Positions 55,039-62,766 of a DNA stretch of 64,000 bases are shown here, in pieces. A program made the position numbers and the translations under genes. The notes under the pieces are model-generated. The model did not search any database and was not told the DNA's origin. It saw only the letters and a program-made list of their open reading frames with translations. Origin of the DNA: Palsa-744 sp036498265 (GTDB taxonomy: Bacteria > Actinomycetota > Thermoleophilia > Solirubrobacterales > Solirubrobacteraceae); assembly GCA_036498265.1 (NCBI GenBank), contig DASYFT010000003.1:54519-118518 (forward strand). Direction: 5' to 3'. The stretch's first letter is position 1; each line of letters opens with the position of its first letter.

Positions 55039-56223
55039 CTAGAGGAAGTCTGCAAGCGCCCGGCGGTCCACGCCGGGCAGCTGGAGCGCCCGCAACAGGC
55101 GCTCGGCGACCTTCTCCCAGGTGAACAGGCGTGAGCGCTCGAGCGCGATGGCGCCGAGTCGCTCGGCGACGTGCGGGTCGCTCAGCTCGAGCATGGCCTC
55201 GAGGATGGAGTCGTCACTGGCCGGGTCGACGAGCCTGCCGCCCTCGCCGATGACTGTGGACACGCCGCCGCAGGTGGTGCCGATCGAGGCGATGCCGGCC
55301 GCCCCCGCCTCGGCGTGGACGATGCCGGTGGGCTCGTGCAGCGAGGGCATCACGAAGCACGTCGCCTGCTGGAAGAGGTTCACGATCCGCTCGCGGTTCT
55401 CGGCGCTGTCCAGCGACAGGCGCCCATGACCGGTGACGCCCGGAACATCGATCCGGGGGTGACCGCCGACGAGTGCCAGCTCCGCCGCCGGTATCCGCTC
55501 GCGCAGGCGCGAGAACGCCGCGACGACTCGGTCGCCGTTCTTGCGGCTCCAGTCGTAGCCGACGAACAGGAAGCGTGGCCGCGACCAGTCTCGGCCGGCG
55601 GGCGGGCTGGTCGGGTTGTTGCGCCCGACTCCGACCACCTTGACCTTCTCGAACGGCTGCCCGTAGTCCTCCACGATGCTCCGCGCCGCCCAGTGGTTGT
55701 AGGCGCAGCAGGCGCGAGCACGCTCGTAGCAGCGTCGTTGCAGCCCGATCCAGTCCTCAGCCGTTCCCTCGCCGATCTCGAGGTGCGCCCACGCATACGT
55801 GCGTCTCGCCTGCTTGACGGTGGAGTCCTCGAACGTGACGTAGGGGACGCCGTCCGGGGTGCGGTACTCGCAGCCGATCTGGATGACCGCGTCCGGGTGC
55901 CGCCGCCTTACGGCGCGACGCAGCGCCATCGAGCGGAGGCTGGCCATGCGTGAGGAGGCGAGGGCGTCGGCGCGATGTCGTCTCAGCGCCGCGTGCGGTT
56001 CGAGCACGTCGCCGAACCTCCGGATGGCCAGCAGCGCGGTCGCAACGTCCCCTCCCACGCGGAGCTCCGCAGCGAGCGGCTGTGCCTCTCCGACCAGCTC
56101 CTGCAAGGCGGAAAGCAGCGACGCGGGCACTCCGGAGTAGGACGTTGGATCGCTGGGGTCACCGGCGGTGGCGACGCCCACCGCGAGTTCCTGCTTCGTG
56201 TCCTCCCCCCACTCGGCCAACAT
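55039..56223 (-). CDS. Glycosyltransferase, GT4-like family
   Basis: 394 residues from ATG 56223 (GTG 56226 also possible). The C-terminal Rossmann half carries GT1/GT4 motifs: RPRFLFVGYDWSRKNGDRVVAAF, ELALVGGHPRID, and the donor-binding VMPSLHEPTGIVHAEAGAAGIASIGTTCGGVSTVI. The N-terminal half includes VTFEDSTVKQARRTYAWAHLE. It transfers sugar to an unknown acceptor. It is divergent from the nucleotidyltransferase gene. Confidence 0.85.
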   Translation of the reverse strand: MLAEWGEDTKQELAVGVATAGDPSDPTSYSGVPASLLSALQELVGEAQPLAAELRVGGDVATALLAIRRFGDVLEPHAALRRHRADALASSRMASLRSMALRRAVRRRHPDAVIQIGCEYRTPDGVPYVTFEDSTVKQARRTYAWAHLEIGEGTAEDWIGLQRRCYERARACCAYNHWAARSIVEDYGQPFEKVKVVGVGRNNPTSPPAGRDWSRPRFLFVGYDWSRKNGDRVVAAFSRLRERIPAAELALVGGHPRIDVPGVTGHGRLSLDSAENRERIVNLFQQATCFVMPSLHEPTGIVHAEAGAAGIASIGTTCGGVSTVIGEGGRLVDPASDDSILEAMLELSDPHVAERLGAIALERSRLFTWEKVAERLLRALQLPGVDRRALADFL

Positions 56224-56244
56224 CACTTGTGGGCATAGTAACTT

Positions 56245-57060
56245 GTGAACGTACTTATTGTGAAGAAATTCAACATTTCTAGGTTGCGCGAATCGTGCGA
56301 ACATGCGGCTCGGGGCCGGCGCGCCGTGGCGCTCCTCAGGCGGGCCATGCGCGGCGCCTACAAGCTCGCCGCCTCCAGGCGCTCCCCGCTGTCGCCGCTG
56401 CTGCGCATGCCGGCGCTCGAGAAGGCACGCCAACGGCTGAACGCCGGCAACGTGCTGGCTGCGGACGTGGTCGAAGTGCTGGCCTGGCTGCAGGCGGCGG
56501 GAGTCCGGGCATGGCTGGTCGGCGGCTGGGCCACGGACGCGCTGCTCGGCGGCCAGACCCGTGCGCACGCCGACGTCGATATCGCCGTCGAGGCGTCCGA
56601 AAGGGAGACCGCCCGCGCCGCGCTCGAGCGCGAGGGGTTCCACGTCACCCACGAAGCTCCGGCCGGCCGCTGGCTGTCACTGCACGTGAAGATGATCGAC
56701 GACCTGCGGCGGCCCGTTGCGCTCCACCCGATCGACCTCGACGCCTGGTCCGCGCCGGATGGGCCCGGCTCCATCCGTCAGGGCGCGCGGGAGCTCGGCA
56801 TCGGCGAGATCGAAGAGCTGTTCGCCACCGGACGGCTGGCCGGCCACGACGTGCCGTCGCTCTCCCCCACCGCCCAGCTGGTGCTGCGCTGCGGCTACGA
56901 CCTCCGCGACTGCGACGTCCGGGACGTGGAGGAGCTGTGCCGGCGCTTCGGCCTGCCCCGGCCGCCTGCCTACCTCGCCCAGGTGAGCGGAGCGAACGCC
57001 GCGACTGCAGCGAACGCCGCCAGTGCAGCGTACGCCGCGCCCGGCGACGGCGACGGGTGA
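56245..57060 (+). CDS. Nucleotidyltransferase, LinB/ANT-like
   Basis: 271 residues from GTG 56245. The catalytic block AWLVGGWATDALLGGQTRAHADVDIAVEA matches the GGWAxDxxxG...DxDI motif of lincosamide/aminoglycoside nucleotidyltransferases (DUF-type stand-alone NTases). Then follow HVKMIDDL and a helical C-terminus. It ends with three short ANAA/ASAA repeats encoded by GCGAACGCCGC-type units. It could inactivate a drug or modify another small molecule; resistance is not shown. GTGA overlap with the next gene. Confidence 0.8.
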   Translation: MNVLIVKKFNISRLRESCEHAARGRRAVALLRRAMRGAYKLAASRRSPLSPLLRMPALEKARQRLNAGNVLAADVVEVLAWLQAAGVRAWLVGGWATDALLGGQTRAHADVDIAVEASERETARAALEREGFHVTHEAPAGRWLSLHVKMIDDLRRPVALHPIDLDAWSAPDGPGSIRQGARELGIGEIEELFATGRLAGHDVPSLSPTAQLVLRCGYDLRDCDVRDVEELCRRFGLPRPPAYLAQVSGANAATAANAASAAYAAPGDGDG

Positions 57061-57671
57061 GCCGGTTGACATCGCGTCTGGGACGCGTCGCCAGCGGGCT
57101 GCGTCGGCGACCGGCGGGCAACACGAACACGTCCCCGGGCGCCGCCAGCGCGCTGGTGGTCCCGGTGCCCGACGCCACTCGCGCGACGGCGGCGTGGCCC
57201 GGCGAGGCGGATCGGCTGACCGCTGCGGGGATGCCCTTTCACGTGACCGTCCTCTACCCGTTCCTGGCGCCGGAGGCAATCGATGAGGAGGTTGAGCGTG
57301 CGCTGGAGAAGATCGCCGGCGGGACGACGCGCTTCGGGTTCTCGCTGGCGGAGCTCGGCCGCTTCGAGCAGGTCCTCTTCATGGCTCCCCGGCCGGCCGA
57401 TCCGTTCGTGGCGCTCACCCGCGCCGTGCACGAGCACTGGCCCGAGCATCCGCCGTACGGGGGTGAGTTCGAGACCGTCATCCCGCACGTCACCCTTGCC
57501 TCCGGCCCGGAGCCGGAGGGACTGGCGAGCGCCGTCGAGTCCAGGCTGCCGATCGAGACCGAGGCGCTCGAGCTGTGGCTGCTCACGCCGCGCTCTCACG
57601 GAGCATGGGCCACGCGCAACCGCTTCGCCCTCGGGTCCGATCGCAGCGGACGCCCTGCACCTGCCCCCTGA
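57057..57671 (+). CDS. 2'-5' RNA ligase-family (2H phosphoesterase)
   Basis: 204 residues from GTG 57057, overlapping the NTase stop. Two HxT motifs, FHVTVLYPF and IPHVTLASG, define the 2H superfamily that acts on 2',5' or cyclic phosphodiester bonds. The N-terminal 45 residues are basic and poorly conserved. Pairing with a nucleotidyltransferase suggests a shared nucleotide-linked pathway, which is inference. Its 3' end overlaps the convergent 57596 gene by 76 nt. Confidence 0.82.
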   Translation: MSRLTSRLGRVASGLRRRPAGNTNTSPGAASALVVPVPDATRATAAWPGEADRLTAAGMPFHVTVLYPFLAPEAIDEEVERALEKIAGGTTRFGFSLAELGRFEQVLFMAPRPADPFVALTRAVHEHWPEHPPYGGEFETVIPHVTLASGPEPEGLASAVESRLPIETEALELWLLTPRSHGAWATRNRFALGSDRSGRPAPAP

Positions 57672-58684
57672 GCGGCGGTCAGGTGACGCAGCAAGAGCAT
57701 GCGTTGACGGACGCCGGTCCCCTGTTCCACGACGATCCAGCCGGCGCCGGAGCGCTTCGCGGTGAGCTCGCCTTCGGCGTAGACGCCCGGTGAGCCGCGA
57801 ACGGCGTGGAAATCGGGGAGCAGCGGCGCAAAGGACTGTGGCCGTGCGGCGTCGAGCAGCACGATCGCTTTGAGCGGCGTGTTGTGCAGCTCGTATTCGA
57901 TGGCGAGGCAGGGCACGAAGGCGTGGCCGATGATCTGGCCCGGATATGGCCGGATCGACGTGGCCACGGCTCCGCCACGTACCGCGAGGCCGGTCAGCCC
58001 ACTCGCGCGCACGCCGCACACCCCTCCTGGCGGACTGTGCGGGTGCCGCCAGCGCAGCACGCTGGCCTGCGGCGCCGGGCTCACCCAACGTTCCGCGAGG
58101 CGCCGCCCGTCCGCCTGTATCGCCACGAGCGTCGAGCCGGGACGCGCGATGACGCGCGCACCGCGCAGGCCGTAGGGGAGGCCCGGCAGCGGCGTCGTCG
58201 CCACACGCCTGCGGTTGTCGACCAGCACGGCCGTGATCTGGGGGTCCGTGACGACGGCCTCGGTCTCGTACGGCGCGCCGACCTCGCTCCAGCCGAAGAC
58301 CTGCAGGAACGGCTGGGACGGGGTGGGCACGTTGCCACACGCGCTGCCGGCACCCTTGCCGTGTTCTTCGACGATCACGCACCAGCCCGCGCGCCCGACG
58401 GCACCGACCATGGGCGACAGCCGGATCTTGAACATGTCCCTGCCCGTGGCACGTGTGCTGATCCCGGCAAGGGCAGCGTCGCTCGGCTGCACCCGGGCGC
58501 CACCGCCCGCCCCGCTGCTCAGCACCAAGGAGAGCACCGCGAGCGCGGCCGCCGCCAGAAGCGCTGCGGTCAAACGCCCTGCGCGCCGGCGGCGCTGTCT
58601 ACGCCGTGCCTCCTCTATCACCCCCTGCTCGGGTCCGTCGGCGCTGTGCTTCCGGGACTCTGGATCGCGGTCGAGGAGGAGCAT
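57596..58684 (-). CDS. Membrane-anchored protein of unknown family, paralogue A
   Basis: 362 residues: basic cytosolic N-terminus (ARRRQRRRRAG), one membrane helix (LTAALLAAAALAVLSLVLSSG) and a large extracytoplasmic part. The segments GWCVIVEEHG, LPYGLRGARV, CGVRASGL and SIRPYPGQIIGHAF...EYELHNTPLKAIVLLDAARP all recur in the adjacent gene 58691-59821. So the two are tandem duplicates. It begins 6 nt after that gene and is surely cotranscribed. No known domain was recognised. Confidence 0.72.
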   Translation of the reverse strand: MLLLDRDPESRKHSADGPEQGVIEEARRRQRRRRAGRLTAALLAAAALAVLSLVLSSGAGGGARVQPSDAALAGISTRATGRDMFKIRLSPMVGAVGRAGWCVIVEEHGKGAGSACGNVPTPSQPFLQVFGWSEVGAPYETEAVVTDPQITAVLVDNRRRVATTPLPGLPYGLRGARVIARPGSTLVAIQADGRRLAERWVSPAPQASVLRWRHPHSPPGGVCGVRASGLTGLAVRGGAVATSIRPYPGQIIGHAFVPCLAIEYELHNTPLKAIVLLDAARPQSFAPLLPDFHAVRGSPGVYAEGELTAKRSGAGWIVVEQGTGVRQRMLLLRHLTAAQGAGAGRPLRSDPRAKRLRVAHAP

Positions 58685-58690
58685 GCGCAG

Positions 58691-59821
58691 CTACGAGGAG
58701 ACGCTCGCACTCAGGTGCCGAATGACCTGCAACCGCTGGTAGAGCCCGCTGCCGCCTGCCACCACGAGCCAGGCGTTCCCGTGGCGCAGCGCCGTGATCT
58801 CGCCGTGCCAGTCTCCCGGCGCATCGAAGAGACCCGGGGTCCCGCGGATGGCTCTCATGCCCGGAATGGCAGCCGGCGCCCTGCCGGGGTGTTCCGCGTC
58901 GAGCAGGATCGCCGTCTCGATCGGCCAGTTGTGGAGGTAGTACTCCGTGTCGATGCACGAGAAGAACGCGCGCCCGATGATCTGCGCCCGATAGGGACGG
59001 ATCGAGGATGCCACGTGGCCCCACTGCGGCTGGAGCGCAGGCAGCCCGTGGGCACGGATCTGGCACGGTCCGGGCGCGAGCGGGTGGGGCCTTTCCCACC
59101 AGTGGATACCGCCGGCCAGGCCGCCGCCCGTTTCGGATTCGACGTAGGCCAGGGGCTTTCCGCCGATCCCCGTCGCCAGCAGGACCCGCCCTGCTTCCGT
59201 CGGCGGCGGCGGGGCCGGGGGCGTGCGGAAGCCCGGGCGCGGGGGCGGCCCGATCGAACGTGCGCCGTGCGTCCGGCCCTTCGGCGCCGGAGGGGTGGGT
59301 CGCGGGAGCTCGATCTGGGTCAGGCGAAGCCCGTACGGGAGACGGGCCAACGTGACGACGCGCGCGGGCCGACCGTTCGCGAGCACACCCTCCACGCCTG
59401 CCGCCAGGAGTGCGGTGACCCGTTCTTCGCGCGGGGTGACGTTGGTGTCCGCCAGCGTCCCGATCGATCGCACGCCGCTGAGCGTCCGCACGTTCTTCGT
59501 GGGGACGGTGGCGCAGCTGCCCCCGTCGGCGAGCGTCACGCACCAACCGTAGGAGCCGCCTTCCAGCGCCGGCGAGATGTGGGGGGACTGGAACGCACGA
59601 CGCAAGCGTCCGTGCTGGACGCCCGCTCGGTGTCGTGGCCCGGTGGAGGTCGAGCCCGAATGCGCGTATCCAAAGATCCCGCCGGCGAGGGCGCCGAGGG
59701 CGATCACCGTCATCGCGATCCGCCGGCGCCGCCGAGCTCGTCTCAGGCGGGCGTGGCGGATCACGCCTGCGTCTGGACCGTCCGTTCGTCTCGGCGGCTC
59801 GGTCTGGACGAGCGTCGACAT
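58691..59821 (-). CDS. Membrane-anchored protein of unknown family, paralogue B
   Basis: 376 residues from ATG 59821. Basic N-terminus, membrane helix (RIAMTVIALGALAGGIFGYA) and an extracytoplasmic domain with YGWCVTLADGGSCATV, LPYGLRLTQI, CQIRAHGL and SIRPYRAQIIGRAF...EYYLHNWPIETAILLDAEHPG, matching the downstream paralogue. A Pro-rich insertion lies mid-protein. Its start is only 10 nt from the divergent GntR start, and CATACT at 59834-59829 could be the -10 of a leaderless mRNA overlapping the operator. Confidence 0.72.
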   Translation of the reverse strand: MSTLVQTEPPRRTDGPDAGVIRHARLRRARRRRRIAMTVIALGALAGGIFGYAHSGSTSTGPRHRAGVQHGRLRRAFQSPHISPALEGGSYGWCVTLADGGSCATVPTKNVRTLSGVRSIGTLADTNVTPREERVTALLAAGVEGVLANGRPARVVTLARLPYGLRLTQIELPRPTPPAPKGRTHGARSIGPPPRPGFRTPPAPPPPTEAGRVLLATGIGGKPLAYVESETGGGLAGGIHWWERPHPLAPGPCQIRAHGLPALQPQWGHVASSIRPYRAQIIGRAFFSCIDTEYYLHNWPIETAILLDAEHPGRAPAAIPGMRAIRGTPGLFDAPGDWHGEITALRHGNAWLVVAGGSGLYQRLQVIRHLSASVSS

Positions 59822-59825
59822 AGAA

Positions 59826-59840
59826 GCTAGTATGACTAGC
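59826..59840. promoter_or_regulatory. GntR operator: perfect palindrome GCTAGT-ATG-ACTAGC
   Basis: A 15-bp perfect inverted repeat (GCTAGT/ACTAGC) whose 3-bp centre is the proposed ATG start codon of the GntR gene. It lies between two divergent starts 10 nt apart, so a bound dimer would block both directions. CTAGT-type half-sites fit the YtrA subfamily. Confidence 0.75.
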
Positions 59841-60191
59841 ATCATGTTGGACGTCAAGCTCGACCGCTCGGATCCGACCCCACTGCACGAGCAGGCAGCC
59901 GCGCTCATCCGCCGGTCGATCGCCGAAGGCGACGCCAGACCGGGGGACCGCCTGCCCCCGGCGAAGGACCTGGCCGCGGTCATGGAGGTCAACGCGAACA
60001 CGGTGCTGCGGGCGCTCCGCGAACTGCGTGAGGAAGGGCTGCTCGAGTTCCGCCGCGGCCACGGCGTCCGTGTGGCCGGCACTCCGGAGCGCAGCCTCGT
60101 TCTCGCCCAGGCCCGCGAGCTGGTGACGCTCGCGCGCCGAAACGGCTACCGGCGCGAGGAGCTCATCAGGATGATCGAGGGTCTCACCTGA
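59832..60191 (+). CDS. GntR-family regulator, YtrA-like
   Basis: 119 residues. Winged HTH: PTPLHEQAAALIRRSIAEGDARPGDRLPPAKDLAAVMEVNANTVLRALRELREEGL. It is followed by a short C-terminal helical dimerisation part (RELVTLARRNGYRREELIRMIEGL), as in the YtrA subfamily of about 120 residues. No Shine-Dalgarno precedes ATG 59832, suggesting a leaderless mRNA; ATG 59844 is an alternative. YtrA regulators usually control ABC transporters, yet here the neighbours are two unknown membrane proteins. Confidence 0.9.
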   Translation: MTSIMLDVKLDRSDPTPLHEQAAALIRRSIAEGDARPGDRLPPAKDLAAVMEVNANTVLRALRELREEGLLEFRRGHGVRVAGTPERSLVLAQARELVTLARRNGYRREELIRMIEGLT

Positions 60192-60224
60192 GGTGTCGAC
60201 CGAAGCCGACGGGGAAAGCCTCGC

Positions 60225-60629
60225 CTACTCCTCCAGGCCGACCGCTCGCAAAGCCTCGCTGCGACCAAGATAGCCGCGAGCGCATGAGATCTTCCCTTCC
60301 CCGAAGTCAAAGACGATCCCCCCAGGCGACTCGACCTGAACGCCGCTGCCCTTACCGTGTCCCGCTATACGACACAGCAGCAGCACGCGGTCATCTACGT
60401 CGCGATATTCGTCAGCGATCACCTGGAAGTCCTCCCAGGTGTTGCCGACCTCCCGGGAGAACGCTGCAAGTCCCTCGCGTCCTCTGTAGCCGCCGCTTCC
60501 CTCGACAATCCCCGCCATAGCCGGGAACCACTCGGCGTCCTGGCGCCAGAGTTCGTTGTAGCCGTCGAAATCGCGCAGGTTGAACGCGTCAATTGCTCGT
60601 TTGGCGATCTCCACGTTCTCCTGCGACAT
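60225..60629 (-). CDS. SnoaL-like (NTF2-fold) protein
   Basis: 134 residues beginning MSQENVEIAKRAIDAFNLRDFDGYNELW, the opening of a large actinobacterial SnoaL subfamily. The core (GREGLAAFSREVGNTWEDFQVIADEYRDVDDRVLLLCRIAGHGKGSG) and the end SEALRAVGLEE are intact. These bind small molecules or isomerise them; no substrate is known. Lower GC than the housekeeping genes. It starts 3 nt after the next SnoaL gene. Confidence 0.85.
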   Translation of the reverse strand: MSQENVEIAKRAIDAFNLRDFDGYNELWRQDAEWFPAMAGIVEGSGGYRGREGLAAFSREVGNTWEDFQVIADEYRDVDDRVLLLCRIAGHGKGSGVQVESPGGIVFDFGEGKISCARGYLGRSEALRAVGLEE

Positions 60630-60632
60630 CGC

Positions 60633-61049
60633 CTACCTCCTCGACTCCGCGAGCCGTTCGGCGGCAGCACGGGCCTCGTCGATGTCGGTGTGGGTCGTCA
60701 ATCGTACGAGGAGGCCATCGGCCGACCAGCAGATGACCCATCCCTCCCGCTGATGGACTTGACCACCGACGCCGAGCGGACGACCCTCTTGGTAGACCAC
60801 CGCAAGCACGATCCCGTCGTCGAGGACGACGAACTCTTCGACTTCCATGCGAAGCTCGGCGAAGGAGCCGAACCACTCCTCCAAGAAGTCACGAATTGCC
60901 GCTCGGCCTTCGAGAATGTCCACACGCCCGTCAAGGACCGCATCGGAAGCGAAGAAGCTCATTACCGCGTCGATGTCATGCTGATTCACAGCCTCGAAGA
61001 CAAGGCGCGTAAGCTCAGCCGGGTCGGAGGTCATGGACTCCTCGGACAT
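60633..61049 (-). CDS. SnoaL-like (NTF2-fold) protein
   Basis: 138 residues: ELTRLVFEAVNQHDIDAVMSFFASDAVLDGR...EGRAAIRDFLEEWFGSFAELRMEVEEFVVLDDGIVLAVVYQEG, then THTDIDEARAAAERLAESRR. Clear NTF2-like fold but divergent from the MSQENVE copies. Operonic with 60225. Function unknown. Confidence 0.8.
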   Translation of the reverse strand: MSEESMTSDPAELTRLVFEAVNQHDIDAVMSFFASDAVLDGRVDILEGRAAIRDFLEEWFGSFAELRMEVEEFVVLDDGIVLAVVYQEGRPLGVGGQVHQREGWVICWSADGLLVRLTTHTDIDEARAAAERLAESRR

Positions 61050-61171
61050 CGCCCGCCCAGTATCCCGCTCGGCGACGGACCACGTTCGTCCATTAGCGCG
61101 TATGAACTGATTTGTCTGGCGGCTGCGCTACGCCGTGTCGACTGCTCGCTTGGAACGGATGCGTTGCGAGG

Positions 61172-61474
61172 CTAGCCAGCGAGCCGGCTGAGGACATACA
61201 CGATCATGCAGACGAGCAGCGTCGACGCCACCCCGGCGAGGAAGGCACGTAGCTGCACCCGATGCAGATAGGCCGGGTGGCGCGGCCCAGCAGGTGTCGC
61301 GGGGGTCTTCGTTGCGAAGTGCTCGGCACGCTCGACGGCCACGCGAGCTTCGAGATAGGCCAATGCGCGTGCGTCACGCTCCCACGGATAGTTGTGGGGG
61401 GGCACATTGGATTGCATCGGCTTGCTAGCGGGGAGGTACAAGCGCTCTGCGTCGAAAGTCGGCACTAAGGCCAT
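61172..61474 (-). CDS. Small C-terminally anchored membrane protein
   Basis: 100 residues from ATG 61474. A soluble N-terminal part (ERLYLPASKPMQSNVPPHNYPWERDARALAYLEARVAVERAEHF) is followed by one C-terminal membrane helix (FLAGVASTLLVCMIVYVLSRLAG). Longer in-frame starts lack support. No family recognised. Confidence 0.5.
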   Translation of the reverse strand: MALVPTFDAERLYLPASKPMQSNVPPHNYPWERDARALAYLEARVAVERAEHFATKTPATPAGPRHPAYLHRVQLRAFLAGVASTLLVCMIVYVLSRLAG

Positions 61475-61524
61475 AGCCCTCCGGCCGTAACTCTCGTCAT
61501 CCTCGGCGGGATACTTGACGGACG

Positions 61525-61759
61525 ATGTCGGAGAACCTAGACCGCGTGCGCTCGATCTTTGTGGCCTGGGAACGGGGATGACGAGCGGGTGCTCGTGTTT
61601 CACCACCGCACCGGACGCGGGAACACCAGCGGAATGGAGCTTGGGGAGATGCGGACTGGTGGCGCGAACCTCCTGCATGTCCGGGACGGCAAGGTCACGA
61701 AGATGGTCATCTACTTCCACCGCGACCGCGCCCTCGCCGACCTCGACCTCCGGGGTTAG
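61525..61759 (+). pseudogene. SnoaL-like pseudogene with internal deletion
   Basis: ATG 61525 starts MSENLDRVRSIFVAWERG and hits TGA. Shifting one frame at that point gives DDERVLVFHHRTGRGNTSG...GANLLHVRDGKVTKMVIYFHRDRALADLDL, the normal C-terminal half of the same SnoaL subfamily. About 50 central residues are missing compared with intact relatives, and the junction is out of frame. So the gene is dead, or only a fragment is made. Confidence 0.75.
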
Positions 61760-61762
61760 ACA

Positions 61763-62161
61763 GTGTCACAACAGAATGTCGAGCTCGTGAAACAGTCGAT
61801 CGAGGCGCTCAACCGGCGCGACATCGACGCCTTCATGGCGCTCAACACGCCCGACTTCGAGCTACTTCCGGCAATGAGCGGCTTTGCAGGTGTCAGCTTC
61901 CAGGGGCGTGAAGGGGTGGAACGCTACTTCGCCGAGCTCGCAGCCGTCTGGGAGGAGTTCCGAGTGCTCGGCGAGGACTTTCGTGACCTCGGTGACCGCG
62001 TCCTGGTCCTAATGCGAATCGAGGGCCGCGGCAGAGGCAGTGGCGTTACGGTGGTGGGCAGACAGGCGTTCATCTCGGACTTCCGAGACGGCAAGACCGC
62101 TCGCGTGCGCTCCTACCTCGACCGCGCCGACGCACTGCGCGACGCCGGGCTCGAGGAGTAG
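61763..62161 (+). CDS. SnoaL-like (NTF2-fold) protein
   Basis: 132 residues from GTG 61763. Intact subfamily layout: MSQQNVELVKQSIEALNRRDIDAFMALNTPDFELLP, GREGVERYFAELAAVWEEFRVLGEDFRDLGDRVLVLMRIEGRGRGSG and the end ADALRDAGLEE. It starts 3 nt after the pseudogene and 3 nt before the next copy. Function unknown. Confidence 0.85.
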   Translation: MSQQNVELVKQSIEALNRRDIDAFMALNTPDFELLPAMSGFAGVSFQGREGVERYFAELAAVWEEFRVLGEDFRDLGDRVLVLMRIEGRGRGSGVTVVGRQAFISDFRDGKTARVRSYLDRADALRDAGLEE

Positions 62162-62164
62162 CCG

Positions 62165-62722
62165 ATGTCGCAGGAGAACGTGGAGATCGCGTTGAGGTTC
62201 GTCAGTCTCTACAACGCACAGGACCTCGTGGCCGCAGTCCAACTCTGCACCGACGATGTCGCTGTTGCGCCCGACCGCTCCGTGTTCCCCGAGGGCGACC
62301 CGTTCCGCGGCCGCGACGCGTTTCTGGACTTCTTGCAACAAACATGGGCGGCGTGGGCCGGCGGCGCAGTCGTCACCAGGGAGGTCTTTGAGGCGCCCTG
62401 CGAACGCGTCGTCATGCGAACGGACTGGGAGGCGAAAGGCTCGGGCAGCGGTCTGAATGTCTCGACGAACCTCAGTGCCGTCTACACGTTCAGCCGCGGG
62501 AAGGTCGCCGCCGCGGCGTACTTCTTCGACCACGCCCGAGGCCCTCAAATCCGTGGGGCTGGAGGAGTAGGCGCTAGCCCAACAGGAGGGCTTCTATCTG
62601 CGGACGGATGTAGAGCCGGCGCCTGCCCACCTTCCGAGACGGGAGCTCGCCCCTGCGCGCCCAGTGCTCGACCGTGCTGTGGGGCACATGCAGCAGCTCC
62701 GCGACTTCGCGGGCGTCCATGA
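62165..62722 (+). CDS. SnoaL-like protein with C-terminal frameshift
   Basis: It begins MSQENVEIALRFVSLYNAQDLVAAVQLCTDDV and is normal to about residue 123 (FFDHA). There the run GCCCGAGG seems to hold one extra C (about 62533-62537). Removing it would give EALKSVGLEE and a stop at 62568-62570, exactly the family ending. As written, the frame runs on with 60 unrelated residues to 62722, across the opposite-strand HTH gene. It is either a real mutation or a sequence error. The main domain may still fold. Confidence 0.75.
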   Translation: MSQENVEIALRFVSLYNAQDLVAAVQLCTDDVAVAPDRSVFPEGDPFRGRDAFLDFLQQTWAAWAGGAVVTREVFEAPCERVVMRTDWEAKGSGSGLNVSTNLSAVYTFSRGKVAAAAYFFDHARGPQIRGAGGVGASPTGGLLSADGCRAGACPPSETGARPCAPSARPCCGAHAAAPRLRGRP

Positions 62723-62762
62723 CGTCGGCGGCCGTGAGGCTCATTTCGGACAGGGAGTTCAA
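62574..62762 (-). CDS. Excisionase/MerR-like HTH DNA-binding protein
   Basis: 62 residues: LTAADVMDAREVAELLHVPHSTVEHWARRGELPSRKVGRRRLYIRPQIEALL is the HTH_17 excisionase-type winged helix. Its ATG 62762 is four bases from a tRNA 3'-half fragment that looks like an attachment site. Together they point to a mobile element end, although no integrase is visible. Confidence 0.82.
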   Translation of the reverse strand: MNSLSEMSLTAADVMDAREVAELLHVPHSTVEHWARRGELPSRKVGRRRLYIRPQIEALLLG

Positions 62763-62766
62763 GAGA

